Shown here: one piece after another, positions 30,944 to 41,181 of the stretch
Layout: every line of letters starts with the position of its first letter
How positions within the stretch are numbered: position 1 is the first letter of the stretch
Assembly: GCA_001662425.1 (NCBI GenBank)
Contig: BDDC01000592.1
Location: forward strand, 1,964-49,814
Source of the DNA: Chlamydomonas sphaeroides
Lineage: Eukaryota > Chlorophyta > Chlorophyceae > Chlamydomonadales > Chlamydomonadaceae
Length of the DNA stretch: 47,851 bases
Reading direction: 5' to 3'
The notes under the pieces: model-generated
Told to the model about the DNA's origin: nothing
Database searches by the model: none
What the model saw: only the letters and a program-made list of their open reading frames with translations
Translations under genes and position numbers: made by a program

Positions 30944-33900
30944 ATGGCTCAACCCCGTGTTTGCGCGCTACCACAGCCCTTGATAGACAAAGTCAGAACA
31001 GGCGTCACGCTGAGCACGCCACAAGCAGCTGTTTGCGAACTGCTGGCCAATGCGCTGGATGCTGGCGCTCGCAATGTCGTCTGCAAGCTGTCCGCAACCG
31101 CGCTGACTTTTGTCGTCGAGGATGATGGCCATGGCATCCCTCCAGAAGATTTAGATCTGCTGGGCCGGCGGTACTGCACCAGCAAGCTGCGCAGCGCAAC
31201 GGACCTGCAGAAAGGCGTGCAGACGCTTGGCTTCCGCGGCGAGGCCGTAAGCAGCCTCTTCAGCCTGGCCGGAGAGCTCACCATCACCTCCCGCTCGCGG
31301 GGTAGCTTCGAGACGCTCATCAAAACCGTACGGGGGGCTGGCACCGAGGTCCGCGTGGAGCCCAGCGCAACCCAGCTCACACACTCTGGCACGGTCGTCT
31401 CTGTAAAGCGCTTCCTCACCACGCAACCCGTTCGGCAGCGCCAGCTGGCATCGCAACACGTGTAAGCCACGCGTGCCAAACACACGGAGCACAAACACGT
31501 GCGCGGCCACAATCAAACGCTGTGCCGTGACTGCCTTCGTTACGCAGGGACATTGAGGCTGGCACCATCCAAGCAGTTCTGCGCATGGCGCTGCCCTTCA
31601 CCGACGTCAACGTCACCCTGCTGCGCGCCCCCGCCGGACAGCTCCTCCTGCACCTGCCGTCGGTACGCAAGCTTGCGGCTTGCAACGCAGCCCGCGCGCC
31701 CTACTCCCTACCCCGCGCGCCCTCGCGCAGCATGCCTGCCTCATTCCCAAACCCTTTCTCGCCCTCCACCCCTGCGAGCACAGGGCCGCAGCCTGCTCTC
31801 GCTCTTCCTGCGCATGGCCCCCGAGCAGCCGCTCGGGCTGCCCCTCCGCAGCGAGGCCAGCGAACGCGGCTATCGCGTGGCCGCCCTGCTCGGCAGCACT
31901 GCCGCCGCGTACGCCCACCCGCAGCACCAGCTGCTCTACGTCAACCGGCGCTATGTGGAGCACACACCGCTGTCCGCGTTGCTCAACGCCCATTTCCTGC
32001 GGGCCTATCTTAAGGCCGGCTGCCACCTGCAGCAGCAGGCCGCAGGCAGCGAGGGCGCCGCAGGAGGCGGAAGTGCACGGGCACGCGGCGGCGGCGTCAA
32101 GGCCTACCCCGCGTTCCTCGTGTCGGTCGAGTGCCCGGCGGGTGACTATGACGTCACGGCGGAGCCCGACAAGACCGACATCGTGTTCAAGCACTGGCCA
32201 ACGCTGCAGGAGCTGCTGAGGAGGCTGGCGATGCATGCGTGGGGAGGAGCTGGCGATGCCGCTGCCGTGGATGGAGGCTCGCCGCCGGATGTGGGGGCTG
32301 GCGAGGAGCAGAGAGCGACCGCAGCGACGGCGGCGGTGGGGCCGCTAGGCGGTCGCTTCCGGCTGTCTGACCTGGAGCACGAGGCCTCGCCGTCATTCAG
32401 CCAGGCGCTGGCGCAGCAGCAGGAGGCGCTGCGGCGGCAGGCGGCTGCCAACACGGCGGCGCGGCCGGCAGCAGCATCGCTGCAGGGGCCGCTGCAGCAG
32501 CTCCTAAGCCTTCAAGCAGCAGCTGGTGGGGTGTGCGGCCTGGGCCAATCAAAGAGCTTCAGCCTTGCTGCGGTGCGCTCGCCGCCGCCGGCGTCGCCGC
32601 AGGTCCAGGAGGCCGTGCCGCCAGTGCCTGGGCATCGTGGCACGGATGTGGGCCCTCGCTGCGCCAACGCCGGCGACTGCGCCGGTGACGGCAAGCCAGC
32701 AACATTTGGCTCGCAGCGGCTGGCCGCGACCGCAGATGCCGTACAGGCACCGGGCCACAGTGTGCGTGAGCTAGAAGCACAGGCAGCTCGGCAGCAGCGG
32801 CAGCAGCAGCAGCAGCAGCAGCAGGTGGCCTGGCAGCACGAGGGCTTCCAGGACGACGATCTCGGTTTCGGTGGGCCGCATGGTGCTCTGGCACACTTCA
32901 CGACATCCGCAGCAGGCATGCCTGGCATGCAGGGCCCCCGGCGAGCCCACAACGACAGCAGCGCCAGCATGGCAGCCTTCACCGACTTGGGTACACCGTC
33001 GGGCGCCGGGCGCTGGGGCGCAGACACCCGCGGTACTTCCGCTGCAGCTGATGGGTGGTCACCCGGCAGCGATCAGCTGCACCGCAGCCCCATCGGCGTC
33101 GACTTGGGCGGGCTGGGCTGCATGAGCGATCCGCTCGAGCGTAGCACCATGGCGCGTGTGGCGCCCACAGCCAGCGCGGGGGCGGCGTCGCCGCTCCTTG
33201 AGAACAGCCCCCTGGGCCGCGGCTGGCGCTGGGCTAGCGCGGCCGGCGGCGATGCCATGGGCCGCTTTGCGGCGGACGGCGACGCGGACAGCCCGTGGCT
33301 GCGGGTCGGCATTGCGGGGCTCGCGGGGGCCACAAGCGGCAGGGGTGAACTCAGCCCCGGTCTCGACGGCCTCAGCCCGTCTGACGAGGGGCTTCTCGGC
33401 AAGACGACAGGCGCCCTGGGCCTCGGCATGAATGGCTCGCCCCTCGGCAGCGACAGTCCTGGGCTGGGCCTCGCCGCGCCCTGGCCAGAGGCGTGCTGCG
33501 GGGGTAGTCGCCCGGGAGCCGCCATTGTCACGCGAGGCTTGGACGATGACACCGCCACCTTCACTTTCGACGCGGCTGTCCCGGACACCGACCACTGCTC
33601 CTCACCGCTGCTGGGAGGGCGCTGGCAGCGCCAGCGTTGGTCCAGCGCGCGGCCGGCGAGCGACCTGGCCGCCCTCCATGCCGCTGGCGGTAGCCCTGAT
33701 ATCGACTGGGACGGCCGTTCGCCGCTGAGCCCCGTGGATGCTGATTGGGGGCTGACGGCTGTGGGCGCCAAGGCCGGCCACGCCCTGCCGGCAACCCCGC
33801 TTGGCCTGATCCGGGCCGACCCACTCCACTGCAGCTCCGACGACGAAGAGAGCCTTTGGGCGGCCGGAGGTGTCCCTGATGGAGCCGGCGGAAGCCCTGG

Positions 33901-36900
33901 CGCTGGCGGAGGCATGCGCTGGCAGCCGCAGATGCTAGCAGCCGGGCGCCCTGGCAGCCGGCCCTGGGACGCGCTTGGCAACATAGAGTGGACTTGCTCG
34001 CCCGAGGCTTCGCCACTGGCAGCACTGCGCACGGAACCCGGCGCGGCGGCAATGCCGCGTGGCCCGGAGCACGGCGAGCGGCGGGCGGAGGACGGCTTGA
34101 GGGCCGCAATCGACTGTGACCCAGCCCCCTGTGCGACGGCGACGGCGGCCCAGGCCGGGCCAATTGCCACTGGTGCGTAGGGCTGCCGCTGCGATGAGCG
34201 CTGCCATGTTGGCCCATACACACCCGCGCCAATCTCATCCCCATGCACCATCATATTGCCCTGGTGCGCGCGGCAGCTGTTGACAGCCCCCTGAGGCGCC
34301 ATCTTTCGGCAATTCCGCGGTGTCAACCAGGTGTACGCGCTGCCCTCCCCGCAGGCCACCTCGACGGCTTCCTGCGGGCCCTCAAAGCTAATTCCGCCGG
34401 GCCGCTTGCTGCCGCGCTGCCCTTCGCACTGCCGGTCAAACGGACACTGCCAGAAGGCCCAAGCGCGCGGGATCTTGCAGCTGCAGCGGCCCAGGCCAAG
34501 CGCGCGGCGCCCACCGGCAGCGCTGCAACGATGGATGGGGGCCAGGCCAGCGCCCGCCAACCGCCGCCACCGGCAAAGGCCGCAGCAGTGGGCTGCCCCG
34601 AGCCCGCCGCCGACGCTCCCGCCATGCCGCCTGCACCAGCAGCCGACGCTGCCGCGCCAGCTGCCGAGCGCACGCCTGTGCATGCCGCACACGCAGCAGC
34701 TGAAGCTGCAGCCAACGTTCACAACGGCGCGCAGCGTGTGCCAGTGCTTGTGGGAGTCGCGCTGCCCGCTTCTGGCAGCAGGGGCCAGGACTGCTGCACG
34801 CAGGACTCGTCCTTGTCGCCGCTGGCTCGCTTCCTTAGCTTCGCCACCATTGGCATGGGCGGCTCAGCCGAGGCCTGGTCCACGCCGTTGCAAGCCCCCG
34901 TCAGCCCAGCACCCCTTGTGGGCCCAGCTCCCGACAGCGGCGCGAGCGCAGCATCGGCCTCCGCCAGCAGCGCCAGCCCTGCCCTGGCTCCCGGGACCGA
35001 CCCAGCCGGTAGCAGCAACAAGGGTGTTTTCAGCTGCGCCACCGCGCCAGGTGCGGTGGCTCTCGCGGATGCGCCGCCGGCGCACACAGTGAGCCCGGCG
35101 GGCCTCCTCGCTGCCGAACGGGTGGCCCTGCTGGCGGAGGCGGCCGGTATGACGCTGAACCCGCGCCTGCCCTCCTCACCGACGCGGCTGCTGCAGTCGG
35201 CTCCACCCCATGCCAAGAAGCGAGCCCGCACCGTGCACGGTAACCCCGGCAGCAGCCTGGCGTCATCGGCAGGGGCAGCCAAGGCTGTTAAGGCAGGCGG
35301 GGCGGCCATGCCTGCGATGCGGCTCGCCGCAGCCGCCGGCCCTGCAAGCGCCGCTGGGGCGGCAAAGCCGTGTCCTACCGCCACCAACCCAACAAGCGTC
35401 ACAGGGGCGGCAACCCCGAAGCACGCAACAGGAGGAGGCCTGGGCCAGCCACCCTCGGCCGGCCCAGCGGTGGCGGCGGGCCAGGCGCGGGCCCCCCTAT
35501 GCTCCTTCTTCCGCCCGCCGCGCCCTGGCCAGGCTGTGGGCAGCGTTCCGGTGACGGCAGCTGCGGCGGCCGCACAGGCGCCGCCGCAGCCAATCCCGCC
35601 CGTTCAGGACCATCTGGACGCTGGACGGCAGGGCCTTGCTGTGTTCACGCGGGCCGGCGGCCTGGCGGCCGGTAGAGTTGACGGCGACATGGTCCCAGGT
35701 TCCGGCGCCAAGGCCACGCCCTCAGCCGCACCGCCTAGCATCCTGAAGCGGCCCTCGTCCGGCAAGCCCCCGGGCACCAAGCGCGTCCGTTTCAGTCTTG
35801 CCAGTGACGCAAGCGCGCATGGCGCCCTGCCGGCTCAGCCTGCGGCTGAGCCCCGCCCCGCAGGACCATCCTTGGACCCCAAGCCGGAGACGCCAACGTT
35901 GCTGGCGGGAATAGGTCCGTGCCTCGGCCGGAGCCAGCTTCAGCATCAGCTGGGTCAGGACCTTGCAACACATCTGCCGCAGCACCGGGGGCCATGTGTT
36001 TCGCAGGACCTTGAGCCCGCCCGGATGAAGGCGCCTGACGTCGTCATCGCACCGCTTGTCGCCCCGGTTGCGCCAGCGGCGACCGTCGCTGATGGAGCCC
36101 CGCCGCCAGCTGCAGCCCTGCAGCCTTCCACACTGGGCCTTGGCCGGCTGCCAGCGCCCCAAGTGGACTGCCAGCGGGCAGCAGACAGTGCGCAGCCACC
36201 TGCGGCTTGGGATGCTGGCCAGCAGGCGCACCTTGCGCCCGGCCGCGCGCGTGCTGGCCCAACGGCTGTCATCCCAGTAGGACCTGTGCTCGACGGTCCT
36301 ACAGGCGACGCCGGCCAAGCAACAAGCAGGGGGCCGGCGGCGGCGGCCGCTGCGCAAAGCCGCCCGGATGCTAGCAGTGAGGGCGAGCAGGTCGCAGGCT
36401 GCGCGGCTGTTGGTGTGGCGGCCGCGCTCGCCGCTGCCACGATTGCGGTCAAGACCGAAGACGAGGCTGCAGCAGTCGGCGTCCCCGCTCTCGCAGCAGG
36501 CGTGGCGGCTGACGGTGGGGCTCATGCTGCCGCAGCCGGCGCCGGAGCGGGTTGCATCGTGAGCAGCGCGCTGCCCTGGCAGCGGCCCTGCCTGGACCTG
36601 GACCGGGACCTGCTGCGGCTGGCCGCGCCTGGCGAGCGGCTGGTGCCAAGCGATGTATCGCGCAGCAGCCTGCTCACAGCGCGCGCCCTGGAGCAGGTGG
36701 GTGGCTCAGCAGCGCCCGCCTCACCGGTATTGCTAGCTAAGGCCGATCACACAACGGCCATGCCGTTTCAGCACGGCACCCCCCCTGTGAACCGCCTGTC
36801 GTCGTACCGGTACCGTAGCCTGACGCCGTCGCCTCGTTGTTCCTACCTTATGCTGGCCGCTGCGCTTCGTACCCATGATCACGCAGGTGGACCGTAAGTT

Positions 36901-38044
36901 CATCCCCGCGCTGACCGACGACGGCACGCTGCTCATCATCGACCAGCACGCCGCGCATGAGCGCGTCCGGCTAGAGGCGCTCACGCAGCAGCTGACGCAG
37001 GCCGTGGCGGACGCGGCTGCACGGGCAGCTGGCGCGCCCGGCGCCGCCGATTCACGTGACGAGGAGCGGCGCGCTGATGCTGGCGCTGCTGCGGCGGCGG
37101 CCGCTGAGGAGGAGGCGCCGCCGCTGCGGTCGGAGCCCCTGCGGCCGCCGGCGCAGCTGCAGCTGTCCGCGCACGAGGCCGCTACGCTGGAGCGGCACGC
37201 GGCGGCCGTGGCGGCGTGGGGCTGGCGCTGGCGGCCGTCCGGAGGCAGCGCTGCTGCTCATGTTTCTGGCAGCGCATCAGGACGGGCAGAGACGGCTGCA
37301 GGTGGCGCAGCCGCGGCCGAGGCGGTGCTGGGCAGCAGGCTGCTGCTGCTGTCGCACGTGCCGGTCGTGTACGATACCGTCCTGACGAACCCCACGGACT
37401 TGCGGGTACGCTCCCTCGCCGCAGAGCTCGAGCTCTGGCCGCCAGCCCACACCGTCACCTTGGCCCTACTCACTGCGCTCTCCTTTACATGTGCTTAAAC
37501 CCAACGCCCAGCTCCCCCACCCGGCTGCCCCTACCCACGCCCCCCGCCGCAGCTCTTCCTGCACCAGCTGCACGACACGGCCGGCGCTGCGCCGCCGCCG
37601 CCCGCCGTGCTGCGCGTGCTGCGCTCCAAGGCCTGCCGCAGCGCTGTCATGTTTGGCGACGCGCTGCCGCAGCGGCACTGCGGCGCGCTGCTGGCGGCGC
37701 TGACGCGCACGGCGCTGTGGACGCAATGCGCCCACGGTCGGCCCACGGCGGCGCCGCTGGCGCACCTGCCTGCCCTGGCGTCCGTGCTGCGGCGGCGCAG
37801 CCAGGCCACGCTGCGGCTGGGCCAGCAGGCGGCCCGGGTCATGAGCTCGCGCGCTGGGGGTAGAAGCGGGTGCGACGCGGCGGCGGCTGGCGGCGGGAGG
37901 TTGAGCGTGGCGGCGCTGCGGATGAAGCTGGCGAGGGGCACATGCGGGCGGGGTAGCCGTGGCGGGGTGGCGCAGGGCAGTGCGCCGGAGGCGGCGGCAG
38001 AGGCAGCGACGGAGACAGTGCGTGAAGGCATTGATGGCGGGTAG
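30944..38044 (+). CDS. MLH3: DNA mismatch repair protein MLH3 (MutL homologue 3), 2,124 aa
   Basis: MLH3 pairs with MLH1 to form MutL-gamma, a nuclear endonuclease acting in meiotic crossover resolution and mismatch repair. Exons: 30944-31461, 31548-31662, 31784-34172, 34355-36696, 36887-37405, 37553-38044. The N-terminal GHKL ATPase has CELLANALDAGA (E32, N36, D39), EDDGHGI (59-65) and GFRGEA (96-101). The transducer domain follows and includes QLLYVNRRYVEHTPL. The C-terminal endonuclease has VDRKFIPALTDDGTLLIIDQ running into the metal motif DQHAAHERVRLE (1807-1818), then KACRSAVMFGD (1987-1997) and QCAHGRP (2019-2025), all MLH3/PMS-type. The linker, about residues 430-1780, is Ala/Gly/Pro/Ser-rich and has candidate nuclear localisation signals (KKRAR at 1295; KR...KRVR at 1472-1486). 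The protein is much longer than human (1,453) or yeast (715) MLH3. The active-site residues are intact, so it should be functional. Confidence 0.95.
32801..32824 (+). repeat. (CAG)8 microsatellite coding polyglutamine in MLH3
   Basis: Eight uninterrupted CAG codons encode Gln8 within the MLH3 linker, at about residue 550. The run is preceded by a CAG/CGG-rich stretch. It lies well outside the ATPase and endonuclease domains. Confidence 0.95.
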
Positions 38045-38986
38045 GGCAGTGGCGGAGTGGCAGGTACCGGACTGCCGGCAGCTGTGGTTGCGTGCTGTGT
38101 TGGTCTGGGTGGCCTCTTTTGGGGCGTGCCATGCACCCATGCGCAGCTGGGACAGGTCTGGGCACCATGCTGTGCCTGGAGGAGGCACCTCCGCTTTCTG
38201 GCCAGAAGGCCCGACACGTCGATAGTTGAGGGATCCATGCGTTCTGAGCGAAGGAGGAGTTGCGATTCGGCGGCGGCAAACACAACGCGGGATACGCCAG
38301 GGGGATGCGGCTGGCGCTGTGTTGATAATGGCTTCAGCTCTGCCAAGTGATTACATGACCTCGAGCGCAGCGATATGTCGTGGGCCCATCAAGGCCCATC
38401 GCTGGTCATAGAAAAGCTCCACCAAGTGCCACGCCTCTCCACAACTCAGGCAAGCGGTCCGGCTAGGGATCCACGGACATGATCCCGGGTGCCCACAGCA
38501 GCGGCTTTCCCGCCGCGGCTCCTGCTTGTTGTCCGTCAGCGGGGGCTGTCGCGCTGTGCGGCACCGTGCCGCAAGCACAATCTAGCCACGACAGCGGCAG
38601 CAGCGCAGCTCATCGGTCCGTAGCCCGCGACACGAGTGCAGGATACCGGTACTGTCAACCGCAGCTACGTCAGGAGCACACCGGCACGCATTCCAGGCTC
38701 TGCTCTCGCCGCATGCCACGAAGGCCTGGAACGGCACCTTATTGCTGCCTGCCTCCCTGCTCCCTGCTGGCCCTCGCGCCCATGTGCCGGCCACGGCGCA
38801 GAGTCCACTGGACCCGCCTCCACAGCTCCTCACGGTGCCGCCCGGTCGCCCGCTCCTGACCGCCTGCTCGCCCTCTGCAGCCGCAGCCGCTCCTCCTGCT
38901 CCCGCTCCGCTGCACGCGCAGCTTCCATCAATGCTCTTCTCGCTCCATTACCACAGCCGATCGCTGCCGCCGCGAGCCAGGCCGCG
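38045..38986. other. Convergent 3' region of MLH3 and RPA12, no gene seen
   Basis: About 0.94 kb lies between the MLH3 and RPA12 stop codons and should hold both 3' UTRs. A TGTAA element, the polyadenylation signal used by many chlorophytes, can be read on the minus strand at about 38346-38350. That is some 640 bases past the RPA12 stop, so its use is doubtful. No further gene is supported. Confidence 0.4.
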
Positions 38987-40348
38987 CTATGTGTTTTGCG
39001 AGTACTTATGCCTGAGGGCAGGGCAGATGGGCAGAAGACGCAGCACCGCAACCGCTTGTCATCATCAGGGCTCCAGCAAACCGGCAGCCCGTACCCGCAT
39101 CGAAGGCCGCCACTCTCGCCTCACTCCCCAACCTCAACCCGGCGGTCCAGGCTCTCGCCGCACGAGCGCGAGCAGCCCCCCGGGCCCCTTCCTCGCCTCC
39201 TCCCCACACGTGCACGCACCCGCATTTCCGGCACTCGTAGAACACGGTCTGCCCCTCATCCGCGGACCGCAGCTGCATGGTGTAGAACTCTAGCTGCCGG
39301 TGGTTGCACTTGGGGCAGGGCTCGTCCACCTGCGCAACGCGGCGGTCGCAAAGCCGGGCATGTGACAAGCGGGGGGCCGCCGGGGGCGAGTGGCACACCG
39401 GACGACGCAGTACTGGACAGGAGCTGAGCTTGGGGCGGGGCGGGGCCGCCAGGGAATAAGCAAAGCGGCTGCCTCCGCATACTGGTGCCCGCCTTGCCCC
39501 CTTGCCCCCACCATGCTGCAACAGTGCACGCAAGCGATGCCGCCCTGGTGTCAGTAGTGCTCTGGGTGCGCCCCCTTGACCCCAGGGCGGCATGGGTTGT
39601 TCGACGTGCTTGCCTGTTGCACCCGCTGGGGCACGCGTGACGCATGTGCTGCCGCTGCGCCCCGCACCCACCGTGGCGCGCTTCCTGCCCTTGAGCAGCT
39701 CCTCCTGCTCCACGCTCTTCACCAGCGGCTCCAGCGCGAAGCGGCGCCGGTAGTCCTCCATGTCGGTGCGCAGCACCACCTTGACCGACGACAGCTCTGC
39801 AGCGGAGGGCAGGGCGTGGGGCGGCGTTGAAGCAAGAGAGCCGAGCTGAGTGGGGCCTCCGACGCAATGCGACCGGATGGGGCCCATGCGGCAACAGGGG
39901 CTGCGCAACGCGGGCGTGGGGTGCCCCACAGGGGCTGTGCACCGTGCAGCGCGGGGGCTAGCGGGCCCCGGCCCGCGCTGTGATGCGTCGGGTATGACGT
40001 GGCTGTGGCAGCTGTCGGGACCGCCACAGCTCCTGCCACGGCCCCAAGGTGGTGCGCCGCTCCGGAACCGCCACCTCGTCAGACCAGGTAGCCACGACAG
40101 CCCAGCGGCGCAGCCCGCGCTGAGCCCTTGCGGCCACGGCGGCCGGCAACGGCACCCCTCCAATGGCATCACAAGCAGGCTCGGAAGTTCCGTAGGAAAG
40201 CGCTGGGCTGCACTTGCGGAGCGCCGGGCGCACCTGCGAGGCTGCGCTGGTAGCCGGAGACGGGGCACACCGCCACCTGGCGCTTCGGGTCGAGGTTGAG
40301 CAGGTAACCCGACGTCGGACAGAACATCCAGTCCTTGTCCGACGCCAT
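38987..40348 (-). CDS. RPA12: DNA-directed RNA polymerase I subunit RPA12 (124 aa)
   Basis: Small nucleolar subunit of RNA polymerase I that supports RNA cleavage and termination. Exons: 40348-40234, 39796-39672, 39329-39220, 39011-38987; they total 125 codons including the stop and all join in frame. The 124-aa length matches the family. The C-terminal TFIIS-like zinc ribbon is complete: CPKC (85-88), LRSADEGQTVFY (100-111) with the catalytic-loop Asp104 and Glu105, and CRKC (113-116), ending GHKYSQNT. The N-terminal ribbon is odd: it reads CPTSG (10-14) and CPVSG (28-32) where the family has CxxC, so only two of four zinc ligands remain. RSADEG plus the short length favour Pol I RPA12 over Pol II RPB9, Pol III RPC11 or TFIIS. 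The ATG at 40348 is the first after an in-frame stop. Confidence 0.92.
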
Positions 40349-41181
40349 GGCTGCGAGCTTGTTGGCAGCCGCTGCTGCGGGCTCCGCCGCCTGGGATGTG
40401 CGTCGTCGGTCGGCGACAGTAACTCAGCACAACTCTACGTTATCGCTACAGCGGTGACAAGCTTTTTTGCTGCGTTTTGTGTCAGCGCGCCCTCGAGGGC
40501 TGTCAGTGCGCAGCACGGCAGGCCGGCTATGCCGTCGTCGCGACAACAGCAGCGCAGGCGAAATTGCGTGTAACAGCGTATGATCAGCACTTGCACAATT
40601 GTTGCTAGGTTGCGTGTTTCAGGCGACCCTCCAGTGAAACTGCATGGGCAACCATGGATGCTCGCTGGTCAAGCCCCCGCAGACTTCCCGCAACTCGCTT
40701 GCGTACGTAGGTGCAGTAGGTCTAGGCACACGTCGGGCGCTTCCGTGTACCGGCTGTTTCCGCACTTGCTTCCGGCACACCGAGGCAACGCGCCTCTGGA
40801 CAGTACCAGCAATAGCAGAGTGCACGATTAACACAATTCTTCACTGCTTGGCGCTTCTACTTCGTCTTTGTTCGGGACACAACACCCTCGCGCAGTGGAG
40901 TGGCGGACCGGATCAGCGTCAGCATGGCTTAGCGCCCTGCCAGCCTTGACTCTGGAAAGGCTGGCTGTGAGGCGAGACACGGCTGCAGCACAGATCGGCG
41001 CATTCATCGGCTTCGTCAGTTGCGCTGCCGGCGACGGAGCACAGCCCAGACGGACTCTGGTTTAATAGGGCGTGACGCAGGAGCCAGCTGAGCCCTATCC
41101 TTCGCTGAGTACTTGAGGCGGCAGTTGCTCCCTTAAGCCCCGGGCACGGTCGCCCCGGCCCAACCAGCTTACGCAACCAGC
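40349..41181. promoter_or_regulatory. Divergent intergenic region between RPA12 and NEF1-like gene
   Basis: This 833-bp region carries the promoters and 5' UTRs of RPA12 (minus) and the NEF1-like gene (plus). Short open frames on both strands have no family features. No specific promoter element was recognised. Confidence 0.45.

Noticed and set aside
34000..34722. Antisense open frame of 549 codons over MLH3 (33073-34722, minus)
   Set aside because: Opposite the low-complexity MLH3 linker; Pro/Ser/Arg composition follows from the complement of Gly/Ala codons.
39006..40430. 474-codon minus-strand open frame covering the RPA12 locus
   Set aside because: It runs through the RPA12 introns. Only short parts are in the RPA12 frame and the rest is low-complexity sequence. 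The four-exon model gives a normal-length RPA12 with consensus splice sites.
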